Positions 53,585-62,678 of a DNA stretch of 64,000 bases are shown here, in pieces. The notes beneath the pieces were generated by a model. The model had not been told where the DNA came from and searched no databases. It was given only the letters and a program-made list of their open reading frames with translations. The DNA is from Yimella lutea (GTDB lineage Bacteria > Actinomycetota > Actinomycetes > Actinomycetales > Dermatophilaceae): contig NZ_VFMO01000001.1 in the NCBI RefSeq assembly GCF_006715095.1, positions 1,550,001 to 1,614,000 of the forward strand, written 5' to 3'. The position numbers and the translations under genes are program-made. Position 1 is the stretch's first letter. The number at the start of each line of letters is the position of its first letter.

Positions 53585-54179
53585 CGCGCAGGATCCGGAA
53601 GCCCCGGACGCTGGTGAACCGATCGGCGACCAAGCCGTCGAGGTTCTCGTTCAGCCATTTCTGCAATGAGTCCGAACCGAGGTTGCGCTGCACCACCAGA
53701 TAGGCCTCGCCGTCGTCCGACAGTCGCGGCAACCAGGCGCGCAACAGGTCGTGCAACACCGCCTTGCCGACCCGGATCGGCGGGTTCGACCAGATCAGAT
53801 CGAACCGGACGTCCGCCGGCACCTCGTCCGCAGTGGACGCCCGAATGTTCCTTAGCCCCAACGATTCTGCGTTGAGTCGAGCCAGATCCATCGCACGCTC
53901 GTTCACGTCCACCGCATGCACGATCGCGTCCGGCGAGTACAACCCCAGGCTCAGAGCCATCGGTCCCCAACCGCACCCGAGGTCGAGGAAAGTGCCGGAC
54001 GCCGGGGGCTGCGGAGCGTGCTGCAGCAGCACCGAGGTGCCCTGGTCGATCCGGTCGGGCGAGAAGATTCCCGGCGCAACCTGGACGGCGTGTGTCGAAC
54101 CCGCCAACGGGACGTTGATCGTCCTGCGCTCGTCAGCGCTGGCGGGTTCGGCGCTGAAGTAGTGATCGGTGCCTGACAT
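53568..54179 (-). CDS. RsmC-like methyltransferase
   Basis: This 203-aa SAM-dependent methyltransferase has the SAM motif FLDLGCGWGPMALSLGLYSP, the acidic VHAVDVNERAMDLAR, and the substrate motif FDLIWSNPPIRVG (NPP-[FYI]), typical of the RsmC/RlmG group that modifies rRNA guanines. The single-domain length fits actinobacterial members. The target is inferred, not shown. TAGGTT at 54192-54187 (minus strand) is 8 nt before the ATG. It is divergent from hflX. Confidence 0.85.
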   Translation of the reverse strand: MSGTDHYFSAEPASADERRTINVPLAGSTHAVQVAPGIFSPDRIDQGTSVLLQHAPQPPASGTFLDLGCGWGPMALSLGLYSPDAIVHAVDVNERAMDLARLNAESLGLRNIRASTADEVPADVRFDLIWSNPPIRVGKAVLHDLLRAWLPRLSDDGEAYLVVQRNLGSDSLQKWLNENLDGLVADRFTSVRGFRILRVTHRH

Positions 54180-54281
54180 CGGTCCCAACCTATCGGCGGG
54201 GCAGCGATGTGCATCCGGACGCCTGACATTTGGCATAAAGAACTCGCTCGAACGGTTGAAGCTTGCGACACTGAGGGGAAC

Positions 54282-55772
54282 ATGACTTCGCAACACGATT
54301 TCTTCAACCGCCGCGCCGATGCGCTCGCCGACTCCGAGTTCGACGTCCAGTACGACCAGGACGGCTTCTTGCTGGAGGACGGCACCGAGCACCGCGACGG
54401 CGACCAACTCGACCGCGCCGAACGTGCGGCCCTTCGCCGTGTGGAGGGCCTGTCGACCGAACTGCAGGACGTCACCGAGGTCGAGTACCGCCAGCTGCGT
54501 CTGGAGCGAGTGGTGCTCGCCGGCGTCTGGACCGAGGGAACCGTCGAGGACGCCGACAACTCGATGCGTGAACTCGCCGCCCTCGCCGAGACCGCGGGTT
54601 CGACCGTGCTCGCCGGTGTGATGCAGCGTCGCAGCAAGCCCGACCCGAGCACCTGGATGGGATCGGGCAAGGCCGCCGACCTGCGCGCGATCGTCATCGC
54701 CGAAGGCGCCGACACCGTCATCGCCGACGGTGAGCTCAGCCCCGGCCAGCGGCGTGCCCTGGAGGACGTCGTCAAGGTGAAGGTCATCGACCGCACGGCG
54801 CTGATTCTCGACATCTTCGCCCAGCACGCGAAGTCCAAGGAAGGTAAGGCGCAGGTCGAGCTCGCCCAGTTGCAGTACCTCCTGCCGCGACTTCGTGGTT
54901 GGGGTGAGTCGATGTCCCGGCAGGCGGGTGGTCAGGCCGCCGGTGGCCAGGGCATGGGTTCGCGAGGCCCAGGTGAGACGAAGATCGAGCTCGACCGCCG
55001 CCGCATCAACACCCGCATCGCCAAGCTCAAGCGCGAGATCGCTTCGATGAAGACGATCCGTGACACCAAGCGCCACGGCCGCAAAGCGAACGAGGTGCCG
55101 TCGGTCGCGATCGCCGGTTACACCAACGCCGGCAAGTCCTCGATCCTCAACCGGCTCACCGGTGCCGGCGTCCTGGTGCAGAACCAGCTGTTCGCCACCC
55201 TCGACCCGACCGTGCGTCGCAGCGAGACCGCCGACGGCCGTCCGTACACCCTCGCCGACACCGTCGGATTCGTGCGCAACCTGCCGCACCAACTCGTGGA
55301 GGCGTTCCGTTCGACGCTGGAGGAGGTCGGCGAGTCCGACCTGCTGTTGCACGTCGTCGACGGGTCACACCCCGACCCGCAGGCGCAGATCTCCGCGGTG
55401 CGTGAGGTGCTTGCCGAGGTGGGCGCGACCGACGTCAAGGAGGTCGTGGTCGTCAACAAGTCGGACGTCGCCGACCCCGAGGTGGTCGACCGGCTGTTGC
55501 GCTCGGAGAAGTATGCGATCGCGGTGTCCGCTCACACCGGCGCCGGGTTCGCCGAGTTGCTCGAACTCATCGATCGTGAGTTGCCGCGCCCGCAGATCCG
55601 GGTCGAGGTGCTGCTGCCCTACGACCGCGGCGACCTGCTGAGCCGGTTGCACGACGAGGCCGACGTGATCAGCAGCGAGCACACCGGCGAGGGCACCCAC
55701 GTGCACGCGAAGGTGAACCCTTCGCTGGAGTCGGCACTCGAGGAGTACCTCGTCCGGGTGGCTGCCGAGTAA
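54282..55772 (+). CDS. hflX: Ribosome-associated GTPase HflX
   Basis: This 496-aa GTPase splits stalled ribosomes, including under stress. The N-terminal HflX domain runs to about residue 230 with [20 protein letters not shown], and is followed by a Gly-rich [13 protein letters not shown] region. The G domain has [20 protein letters not shown] (G1), [20 protein letters not shown] (G3) and VVNKSDV (G4). GAGGGGA precedes the ATG. It lies downstream of the divergent methyltransferase and before panD. Confidence 0.95.
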   Translation: MTSQHDFFNRRADALADSEFDVQYDQDGFLLEDGTEHRDGDQLDRAERAALRRVEGLSTELQDVTEVEYRQLRLERVVLAGVWTEGTVEDADNSMRELAALAETAGSTVLAGVMQRRSKPDPSTWMGSGKAADLRAIVIAEGADTVIADGELSPGQRRALEDVVKVKVIDRTALILDIFAQHAKSKEGKAQVELAQLQYLLPRLRGWGESMSRQAGGQAAGGQGMGSRGPGETKIELDRRRINTRIAKLKREIASMKTIRDTKRHGRKANEVPSVAIAGYTNAGKSSILNRLTGAGVLVQNQLFATLDPTVRRSETADGRPYTLADTVGFVRNLPHQLVEAFRSTLEEVGESDLLLHVVDGSHPDPQAQISAVREVLAEVGATDVKEVVVVNKSDVADPEVVDRLLRSEKYAIAVSAHTGAGFAELLELIDRELPRPQIRVEVLLPYDRGDLLSRLHDEADVISSEHTGEGTHVHAKVNPSLESALEEYLVRVAAE

Positions 55773-55806
55773 GAGGCCTGCCACCGGTAGGCCACAATGG
55801 CGCACC

Positions 55807-56223
55807 ATGCAGCGATTCATGCTCCACAGCAAGATCCACCGTGCGACGGTCACCCAGGCCGACCTGCACTACGTGGGTTCGTTGACGATCGACCGTGACC
55901 TGATGGACGCGGCCGACCTCCTTCCGGGTCAGCAGGTCGATGTCGTCGACGTCGACAACGGCAACCGCCTCACCACGTACGCGATCGAGGGTGAGCGGGG
56001 CACCGGCATCCTGTGCATCAACGGTGCCGCGGCCCGCTTGATCAGTCCAGGCGACACCGTGATCGTCATCGCGTACGCCGCGATGGACGACGCCGAGGCC
56101 CGTTCGTTCGAGCCGAATGTCGTGTTCGTCGACAAGCAGAACCGCATCGTGCAGGTCGATCATGACCCGGGCGACGTGCCGGACGGCTTCGGACTGTCGA
56201 CCTCTGCGGTCACCCACCGCTGA
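55807..56223 (+). CDS. panD: Aspartate 1-decarboxylase
   Basis: This 138-aa pro-enzyme makes beta-alanine for pantothenate and CoA. It has the self-cleavage site in [13 protein letters not shown] (Gly24-Ser25, where Ser becomes the pyruvoyl group) and [15 protein letters not shown]. The CoA link suits the nearby acyl-CoA-using genes only loosely. No other pan genes are in the window. Confidence 0.95.
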   Translation: MQRFMLHSKIHRATVTQADLHYVGSLTIDRDLMDAADLLPGQQVDVVDVDNGNRLTTYAIEGERGTGILCINGAAARLISPGDTVIVIAYAAMDDAEARSFEPNVVFVDKQNRIVQVDHDPGDVPDGFGLSTSAVTHR

Positions 56224-56315
56224 CCTTCCTCCACACCCCCATGCACGCGCCCGGTGTATCCACAACCGGCGCGTCCGATGTCGTCCGCACCGGACACCAG
56301 ACCTAGGCTTGCAGG

Positions 56316-58682
56316 ATGCCGGCCTCCAACTCGACGTCCTCCTCGAGCCCGATCGATTCGTTGATGGAGGCCGCAGTCGCGGCTGTGGGTGGAGCGCCCC
56401 GCCCGGGGCAGCAGCAGATGACCGAAGCGGTCGCCAAGGCGTTCGACGACGAGCATCACCTGCTCGTCCAGGCCGGCACCGGCACCGGTAAGTCGCTGGC
56501 CTATCTCGTGCCGTCCATCGTGCACGCCAACGCGACCGGCAAGCCCGTCATCGTCGCCACCGCGACGCTCGCGTTGCAGGCGCAGATCGTCGGGCGCGAC
56601 CTGCCGGTGCTCGCCGAAGCCCTGCGTCCGGTGCTCGGCCGGCGCCCCACCTACGGACTGGTCAAGGGGCGCCGCAACTACCTGTGCCAACACAAGCTCG
56701 TCGGTGGTTACCCCGACGACGAAGAAGACAGCCTGTTCAGCACCGGTGCGGTCGACCAGCAACTCGGACGCCTGGAGAAGGAGATCGTCCGACTGCGTGA
56801 ATGGGCCGGCGAGACCGACACCGGTGACCGCGACGATCTCGTGCCAGGCGTCAGCGAACGCGCTTGGCGTCAGGTGTCGGTCACGGCCCACGAATGCCTC
56901 GGATCGACCTGCCCGATGGTGCAGGAGTGCTTCGTGGAGAAGGCCCGCGCCGAGGCCAGGGACGTCGATGTCGTCGTCACCAACCACAGCTTCATGGCGA
57001 TCGACTCCTTCGAGGGCCGCCAGATGCTGCCCGAACACGACGCGCTGGTCGTCGACGAGGCGCACGAACTCGTCGACCGGGTCACCTCCACCATCACCGA
57101 CGAACTGACCGCGGGCATGGTGGCGAGCGCGGCGAAGAAGGCTGCCCGGTACGCCGACACCCAGGAGCTCGCCGACACCGGCGTCTTCCTCGGGGGAGTC
57201 CTCGATCAGCTGGCCGAGGGACGTCTGCTCGGACTGCCCGACAATCTCGCGCTCGCCGTCCAGCGCGTGCACGACAGCGCACGCAGCCTGTCCTCCGACC
57301 TCAAGCCCGACAAGCCGGCCGACAACGACGGCCCCCGACAGACGGCACGGGCCGCAGTCGACGAAGTGCTGGAGAACGCCGCACGCCTGCTCGAAGCACG
57401 TGAACTCGACGTCGCCTGGATCAGCCGCAGCGAGTACCGCGGCTCGGCACTCAATGTCGCACCGATGAGTGTGGCGATGCTGGTGCGCGACAAGATCTTC
57501 GGCGATCGCACGGTCGTGATGACCTCGGCCACGCTCGAACTCGGTGGATCCTTCGACTCAGTGGCCGGCACGCTCGGCCTGCGTGGTGAGGGTTCACCGG
57601 CGTGGGAGGGTCTGGACGTCGGCTCGCCGTTCGACTACCCGCAGCAGGCCATCGCCTACGTCGCCAAACACCTGCCGCCGCCCGGCCGCGACGGCACCTC
57701 CGACCAAGCGATCGACGAGATCGAGACCCTCATCCGGGCCGCCGGCGGACGCACTCTCGGGCTGTTCTCCTCCATGCGCGCCGCGAAGGCGGCGACCGAG
57801 GCGATGCGCGAACGGTTCGGCGACGAGTTTCCGGTCCTGTGCCAGGGCGACGATCAGATGGGCACGCTCGTCAAACAGTTCGCCGCCGATCCGAAGACCT
57901 GCCTGTTCGGCACTCTCACCCTCTGGCAGGGCGTCGATGTGCCCGGTTCGGCCTGCCAACTGGTGATCATCGACCGAATCCCGTTCCCGCGTCCGGACGA
58001 TCCGATCACCTCGGCGCGCTCGCAGGCGATCGCCGAACGCGGCGGCAACGGCTTCATGGCGGTGTCGGCCACCCACGCTGCCTTGCGTCTGTCACAGGGG
58101 GCCGGACGCCTGATCCGGCGCTCGAACGACCGCGGCGTGGTCGCGTTCCTGGACAACCGAATGGTCACTGCGCGGTACGCGGGCTTCCTGCAGAAGTCCC
58201 TCCCGCCGTTCTGGCCGACGACCGACCGCGACCTCGTGCTGCGTGCGCTCAAGCGACTGGACGAAACCGCCGACGCTCCGGTGGCGCCGGCGAAGAAGCC
58301 TGTGCCGCATGCCGCCTCCAAGCCCGACGTTCAGGAGCGCTTCGACGCCGAAGCCGGTCGGGTCACGTCCACCGACGCCGGCGACTACGACGAACTCGTG
58401 TTCACCGATGACGAACCGGCCGACGCCGTGGAGACCCCGGAACGGCGGGCCGCCGAGGAACACCCGGCGCCCGAACCGCTGCCGGCGGTGCCGGCGGTAC
58501 CGGCCGAGACCGATGTCGTCGTCGAACCGGCCCCTGCTCAGGGCGGGGAATGGACCAGCGACGACGACGAAGAGTTGTCGGACGGTGTCTCACTCGGCCT
58601 CGATGTCGATGAACTGGCCGACCATCTCGACCGGCCGGTGGCCGAGGTCGAGGCACGCCTGAAGAAGCTGAACCTCGGCTGA
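56316..58682 (+). CDS. dinG: DinG/XPD-family ATP-dependent helicase
   Basis: This 788-aa superfamily 2 helicase has Walker A VQAGTGTGKSLAYLVPS, the DEAH box ALVVDEAHELVDRV, and cysteines in NYLCQHK, ECLGSTCPMVQECF that fit the iron-sulfur domain of DinG and XPD. The final helicase motif is LRLSQGAGRLIRRSNDRG. The C-terminal 160 residues are acidic and end in a small helical motif (ELADHLDRPVAEVEARLKKL). TAGGCT at 56304-56309 is 7 nt before the ATG. No SOS box was seen upstream. Confidence 0.93.
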   Translation: MPASNSTSSSSPIDSLMEAAVAAVGGAPRPGQQQMTEAVAKAFDDEHHLLVQAGTGTGKSLAYLVPSIVHANATGKPVIVATATLALQAQIVGRDLPVLAEALRPVLGRRPTYGLVKGRRNYLCQHKLVGGYPDDEEDSLFSTGAVDQQLGRLEKEIVRLREWAGETDTGDRDDLVPGVSERAWRQVSVTAHECLGSTCPMVQECFVEKARAEARDVDVVVTNHSFMAIDSFEGRQMLPEHDALVVDEAHELVDRVTSTITDELTAGMVASAAKKAARYADTQELADTGVFLGGVLDQLAEGRLLGLPDNLALAVQRVHDSARSLSSDLKPDKPADNDGPRQTARAAVDEVLENAARLLEARELDVAWISRSEYRGSALNVAPMSVAMLVRDKIFGDRTVVMTSATLELGGSFDSVAGTLGLRGEGSPAWEGLDVGSPFDYPQQAIAYVAKHLPPPGRDGTSDQAIDEIETLIRAAGGRTLGLFSSMRAAKAATEAMRERFGDEFPVLCQGDDQMGTLVKQFAADPKTCLFGTLTLWQGVDVPGSACQLVIIDRIPFPRPDDPITSARSQAIAERGGNGFMAVSATHAALRLSQGAGRLIRRSNDRGVVAFLDNRMVTARYAGFLQKSLPPFWPTTDRDLVLRALKRLDETADAPVAPAKKPVPHAASKPDVQERFDAEAGRVTSTDAGDYDELVFTDDEPADAVETPERRAAEEHPAPEPLPAVPAVPAETDVVVEPAPAQGGEWTSDDDEELSDGVSLGLDVDELADHLDRPVAEVEARLKKLNLG

Positions 58683-58696
58683 CGATCAGCCGTCGG

Positions 58697-59581
58697 TCAG
58701 CGCAGGACGACGGTGCTTGAGCCGTTGAGGAACACCCGGTGCTCGGCGTGCCAGGTGAGAGCGCGCGCCAAGACCTGCGTCTCGACGTCCCGACCGGCCA
58801 CGACCATGTGATCGGGGGAGTAGGTGTGGTCGATGCGGGCCACGTCCTGCTCGATGATCGGGCCCTCGTCCAGATCCGGCGTCACGTAGTGCGCGGTCGC
58901 ACCGATCAGCTTCACGCCGCGGTCGTGCGCCTGGTGATAAGGGCGAGCACCCTTGAAGCTGGGCAGGAACGAATGGTGGATGTTGATCGCACGGCCCTCC
59001 AAGGTGCGGCACAGGTTGTCCGACAGCACCTGCATGTAGCGGGCGAGCACCACCAACTCGACGTCGTACTCCTGGACGAGTTCGAGGATGCGCGTCTCCG
59101 ACTGCGCCTTCGTCTGCGCCGTCACCGGGATGTGGTGGAAGGGGATGTCATGGGTGGCGACGGTCTTCTGGAACGTCAGGTGGTTCGATCCCACCGCGAC
59201 GATCTCGAGCGGCAACGAACCCACCTGCTGCCGGAACAACAGGTCGTTGAGGCAATGGCCGAGTTTGGACACCAGCACCAGTGCCCGGATCGGCTTCCCG
59301 GCCGGCCACAGGCCCCATTCCATGCCGAATTCAGTTGCCACTGAGGTGAACCCGTCCTGCAGCGTGTCCAGTGAGTGCTTCTCGCACCGGAACACCAACC
59401 GGATGAAGAAGCGCCCGGTGGACGGGTCCTCGAACTGTTGGCACTCGTTGATGTTCGCGCCCTGCTCGACGAGGTAACCGGTCATCGCGTGGACGATCCC
59501 GGGTCGGTCGACGCACGTCGCGGTGAGGACGAAGTCGGACGGGTCGGACGGGTCGGACGGGTCGGACGGGTGGGTGCCCAC
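58697..59581 (-). CDS. purU: Formyltetrahydrofolate deformylase
   Basis: This 294-aa enzyme releases formate from 10-formyl-tetrahydrofolate. An ACT domain (FVLTATCVDRPGIVHAMTG) is followed by a formyltransferase fold with RALVLVSKLGHCLNDLL, NIHHSFLPSFKGARPYHQAH and the catalytic Asp in VTPDLDEGPIIEQD. The N-terminus has the repeat HPSDPSDPSDPSDF from four copies of a 9-bp unit. The start is GTG at 59581, after AGGAG. The formate made here could feed the formate dehydrogenase at the other end of the window. Confidence 0.94.
   Translation of the reverse strand: MGTHPSDPSDPSDPSDFVLTATCVDRPGIVHAMTGYLVEQGANINECQQFEDPSTGRFFIRLVFRCEKHSLDTLQDGFTSVATEFGMEWGLWPAGKPIRALVLVSKLGHCLNDLLFRQQVGSLPLEIVAVGSNHLTFQKTVATHDIPFHHIPVTAQTKAQSETRILELVQEYDVELVVLARYMQVLSDNLCRTLEGRAINIHHSFLPSFKGARPYHQAHDRGVKLIGATAHYVTPDLDEGPIIEQDVARIDHTYSPDHMVVAGRDVETQVLARALTWHAEHRVFLNGSSTVVLR
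59534..59569. repeat. Four 9-bp tandem repeats in the start of purU
   Basis: GTCGGACGG is repeated four times exactly. Each unit encodes three residues (Asp-Pro-Ser on the minus strand), so slippage would change the N-terminal length without a frameshift. Confidence 0.9.
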
Positions 59582-59668
59582 AGTTGCTCCTACGGAAGGG
59601 TGAGGCCCCGAAGATAGGTCATCGCAGCGGTGAGGACGGTGTCGGACCAGGGTGAAAGAGTGTGCCCC

Positions 59669-60628
59669 ATGAGTTCAGTGCCCCCGCTCGTGCTGATCAG
59701 CGGCCCCGAACAACTGCTTGCCGATCGCGCCCTGCGCAGCACCATCGACCTGGTACGCGAGACCGAGCCCGACGCGGAGGTGGTGCGAATCGACGCCGCC
59801 ACCTACGAGCCGGGCGAACTCATGCTGCACATCAGCCCGAGCCTGTTCGGCGGGCTGAAGATCGTGGTCGCACGCGACCTGGACGAGGCCGGCGACGAAC
59901 TGATCGACGAAGTCACCGCGCTCGCGAAGGCCCCGATGGACGGCGCCGTGCTCGTCGCGATGCACAAGAGCGGAAACCGCGGCAAGCGTGCGCTGGACGC
60001 ACTCAAGAAGGGCGGCGCACGGGTCATCGAGGCGCCGGCGATCAAGTCCGATCGCGACAAGGCCTCGTTCGTCAGCAACGAGTTCCGCGCTGCTCGGCGC
60101 AAGGTCACTCCCGAGGCGGTGCAGGCGCTGTTGGACGCCGTCGGCAAGGACCTCGGCGAACTCGCCGCGGCGTGCGCACAGCTGATCGCCGACACGACCG
60201 GCGTCGTCGACGAGGAGCAGGTCGACGAGTACTACGGCGGCAAGGTCGAGGCGACCGGCTTCAAGGTCGCGGAGATGGCCATCGCCGGCAACGCGGGGGA
60301 GGCGCTGCGCCTGTTGCGTCACGCGCTCGCGTCGGGTCTCGACCCGGTCCCGATCGTCGCGGTCCTCGCCGGACAGCTGCGTCAGATCGCGAAGGTCGCC
60401 TCGGCCGGCAACGGATCGTCCGCGGCGCTCGCCCGTGACCTGAGCATGGCCCCGTGGCAGGTCGAGCGTGCACGCCGGTCGGCCCGCGGCTGGGACGGCG
60501 ACCGGCTCGGCCGCGCGATCCAGGCCGTCGCGGCCGCCGACTTCGATGTCAAGGGTGGCGGACGCGACCCGGTCTACGCCGTCGAGCGGGCCGTGCTGAC
60601 GATCTGCCGCGAGCGAACGGCACGCTGA
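59669..60628 (+). CDS. holA: DNA polymerase III delta subunit
   Basis: This 319-aa clamp-loader subunit opens the beta clamp. It shows the delta fold: LVLISGPEQLLADRALRSTI near the N-terminus, SLFGGLKIVVARDLD, and the C-terminal collar domain FKVAEMAIAGNAGEALRLLR and ILAGQLRQIAKV-like motif (VLAGQLRQIAKVAS). The ATG follows GAAAGAG. It precedes rpsT, the usual actinobacterial order. Confidence 0.93.
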   Translation: MSSVPPLVLISGPEQLLADRALRSTIDLVRETEPDAEVVRIDAATYEPGELMLHISPSLFGGLKIVVARDLDEAGDELIDEVTALAKAPMDGAVLVAMHKSGNRGKRALDALKKGGARVIEAPAIKSDRDKASFVSNEFRAARRKVTPEAVQALLDAVGKDLGELAAACAQLIADTTGVVDEEQVDEYYGGKVEATGFKVAEMAIAGNAGEALRLLRHALASGLDPVPIVAVLAGQLRQIAKVASAGNGSSAALARDLSMAPWQVERARRSARGWDGDRLGRAIQAVAAADFDVKGGGRDPVYAVERAVLTICRERTAR

Positions 60629-60666
60629 CGGCGGGTAAACGCAGGTGAGCCGCGCCGACCCGCGAT

Positions 60667-60696
60667 TTGAGGGGATCACCGGCAGGCGTGTAGATT
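60667..60696 (+). promoter_or_regulatory. Promoter of rpsT
   Basis: TTGAGG (60667-60672), an 18-nt spacer and TAGATT (60691-60696) fit a main-sigma promoter. The predicted start near 60703 gives a leader of about 140 nt. Confidence 0.55.
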
Positions 60697-60703
60697 TGCT
60701 CCT

Positions 60704-60734
60704 TGCGTGCGCGTATTGGTCGTGCGCGCTCGCA
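60704..60734 (+). promoter_or_regulatory. Hairpin at the 5' end of the rpsT leader
   Basis: TGCGTGCGCG (60704-60713) pairs with CGCGCTCGCA (60725-60734) except for one T-T mismatch. It lies at the predicted 5' end of the mRNA and may protect it or take part in S20 autoregulation; this is inference. Confidence 0.45.
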
Positions 60735-60842
60735 GCAGTACCAACGCACCGAACTCGCCAGGGTCGTCCCCACGCCCCATCCGTTCCGGTGCGTCGTCGC
60801 CCTCTACGACAACCATCAGACCGAACTTTAGGAAGAACTTTC

Positions 60843-61103
60843 GTGGCAAACATCAAGTCGCAGATGAAGCGGATCAAGACCAACGAGATCCGCACCGAGC
60901 GCAACAAGGCCTACAAGTCGGAGCTTCGCACCTGGATCCGCAAGACCCGTGAGGCCGTTGCCGCCGGTGACGCCGACAAGGCGAAGGACGCCCTCAGGAC
61001 CGCCGGCCAGAAGCTGGACAAGGCCGTCTCCAAGGGTGTCATCCACAAGAACCAGGCCGCGAACAAGAAGTCGGCGCTCACCAAGCAGGTGAACAGCCTC
61101 TGA
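60843..61103 (+). CDS. rpsT: Ribosomal protein S20
   Basis: This 86-aa basic protein binds 16S rRNA. It has the S20 signature [20 protein letters not shown] near the N-terminus and [20 protein letters not shown] near the end. The start is GTG at 60843 after AGGAAG. It is followed by two strong hairpins. Confidence 0.97.
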   Translation: MANIKSQMKRIKTNEIRTERNKAYKSELRTWIRKTREAVAAGDADKAKDALRTAGQKLDKAVSKGVIHKNQAANKKSALTKQVNSL

Positions 61104-61122
61104 TTGCGGCTCCTTCGCAGTT

Positions 61123-61161
61123 CAGGCCCGTAGCAGGCGCTTGGCTTCTGCTACGGGCCTG
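61123..61161. terminator. Terminator hairpin downstream of rpsT
   Basis: CAGGCCCGTAGCAG (61123-61136) pairs perfectly with 61148-61161 across an 11-nt loop. It is 20 nt after the rpsT stop; no clear U-tract follows. Confidence 0.75.
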
Positions 61162-61240
61162 ATGCGTCCCGCCGCGTGAGCCTTGCGCTGTGGTCGCCTG
61201 GGTGCCACCACTGGGAGGCAGGGCCACCGTTCGTAGCAAT

Positions 61241-61271
61241 GAAGCCCCGCACCGAACAGGTGCGGGGCTTC
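61241..61271. terminator. Second terminator between rpsT and the reductase gene
   Basis: GAAGCCCCGCACC (61241-61253) pairs perfectly with GGTGCGGGGCTTC (61259-61271) with loop GAACA. Ends in CTTCTG, and on the minus strand in CTTCATTG; it can serve the convergent genes on both sides. Confidence 0.75.
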
Positions 61272-61283
61272 TGCGTCGGTCAT

Positions 61284-61311
61284 CCGAAAGTCCGCAGGAC
61301 TCGCGGGTCAG
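61284..61311 (-). repeat. 28-bp dispersed repeat, copy B (inverted)
   Basis: The reverse complement matches 8490-8517 at 27 of 28 bases. A shorter related stretch follows at 61321-61340 (TCTGCGGACTCTCGGGTCAG), reaching into the end of the reductase gene. GTCCGCA here pairs with TGCGGAC at 61322-61328. Confidence 0.7.
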
Positions 61312-61336
61312 CGCGCGGGGTCTGCGGACTCTCGGG

Positions 61337-62575
61337 TCAGCTGAAGGGCGGGCGGGCGTCGATGGCGACCGAGCGACGTCCGGCCCAACGCCAGATACGG
61401 GCCGCGCGGTCGCGGTCCTGCTCGGTGACCAGGTTGCCCATCCAGCGCAGCGCCAGGGTCATCAGGAAATCCGAGCGCATGCCGACCGGGCCGAGCGCAG
61501 TCAACAGCTTGGGGTTGCTGAAGACTCCGGCGAGCCGGCGGGCCACGGAGAACGCCTCGCCGTAGTGCTCGGTCAGCAGCGCCGGCCATGCGGTTTCGAG
61601 CGAATCGCCGGCGACGAGCATGTCGGCGATGAAGCGACCGGTCTCCAGGCCGTAGTCGATGCCCTCGCCGTTGAGCGGGTTGATGCACGCGGCGGCGTCG
61701 CCGATGAGCGCCCAGTTCGGGCCGGCGACGTTCGACACCGCTCCGCCCATCGGTAGCAGCGCGGACGTCGGGTTTCGCAGTTCGCCGGACAGCCCGAACT
61801 CGTCGCCGATGGTGTCGGCGTACACCTTCATCAGTGGCTTGATCGCCACGTCGGCCGGACGTTTGGATGTGGCGAGGGTACCCGCACCGAGGTTGACCGA
61901 ACCGTCGCCGAGCGGGAACACCCAGCCGTATCCGGACAGAATCTGGCCTTGCTCGCCACGGAGCTCGAGGTGGGAGGAGATCCACGGGTCGTCGCTCATC
62001 GTCGAGGTGACATACGAGCGGCCGGCGACGGCGTACACGGTGTCGCGGTGCCATTCGCGCCCGAGCACCTTGCCGAGCGGGGAGCGCACACCGTCTGCGA
62101 CGACCAGCCGCTCGCACTCGATCTCGAAGGTGCCCTCGGCGCCGCGGAAGGTGACGGCGCGGACTCGTCCGCCGTCCAGTCGAGCGTCGATCGCCCGCGC
62201 ACCCTCGACCCCGACCGCGCCTGCCTTCAGGGCGGTGGTGCGCAGGTGGTCGTCCAACTCGGTACGCGGAACGGCCGATCCGCGGTCGGGCAGACCTTCG
62301 ACCTGCGGCCAAGGCAGTTCGAGCCGCTGCCCGAACCCGTGTGCCCGCAGACCCTGGTTGACGGTGTGCGCGAAAACCCAGTCGGTGAGTCCGAGACGGT
62401 GGAGTTCACCGATCGCGCGAGGGGTGAGTCCGTCGCCGCAGGTCTTGTCGCGGGGGAAGACCGCCGCGTCGGCGAGGACGACGTCCAGGCCGTAACGGGC
62501 GGCCCAGGTGGCCGCAGCCGAACCGGCGGGGCCGGCCCCGACGACGAGGACATCAGTGTGTGTCGCAGCGGGCAT
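61337..62575 (-). CDS. Geranylgeranyl-reductase-family FAD oxidoreductase
   Basis: This 412-aa flavoprotein has the Rossmann motif DVLVVGAGPAGSAAATWAAR at the N-terminus, the family DKTCGDGLTPRAIGEL, the ERLVVADGVRSPLGK segment and the second FAD motif WALIGDAAACINPLNGEGID. In actinobacteria such proteins often lie near respiratory genes and reduce isoprenoid chains, as in menaquinone. The substrate here is not certain. GAGAAT ends 7 nt before the ATG at 62575. It is convergent with rpsT. Confidence 0.85.
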   Translation of the reverse strand: MPAATHTDVLVVGAGPAGSAAATWAARYGLDVVLADAAVFPRDKTCGDGLTPRAIGELHRLGLTDWVFAHTVNQGLRAHGFGQRLELPWPQVEGLPDRGSAVPRTELDDHLRTTALKAGAVGVEGARAIDARLDGGRVRAVTFRGAEGTFEIECERLVVADGVRSPLGKVLGREWHRDTVYAVAGRSYVTSTMSDDPWISSHLELRGEQGQILSGYGWVFPLGDGSVNLGAGTLATSKRPADVAIKPLMKVYADTIGDEFGLSGELRNPTSALLPMGGAVSNVAGPNWALIGDAAACINPLNGEGIDYGLETGRFIADMLVAGDSLETAWPALLTEHYGEAFSVARRLAGVFSNPKLLTALGPVGMRSDFLMTLALRWMGNLVTEQDRDRAARIWRWAGRRSVAIDARPPFS

Positions 62576-62666
62576 GGCAGCGATTCTCTCAGGGTCGTCG
62601 CGCGGTGCCAATTCGGCGTCGAACCGGCAGTGCCTGCTCCCGGGGCGGCAGGTCTCGCAGCTGCGA

Positions 62667-62672
62667 TATTCT
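62667..62672 (+). promoter_or_regulatory. -10 element of the leuS leader transcript
   Basis: TATTCT ends 7 nt before the leader-peptide ATG. This spacing predicts a transcript that begins at the ATG itself. Confidence 0.6.
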
Positions 62673-62678
62673 CTGCTC

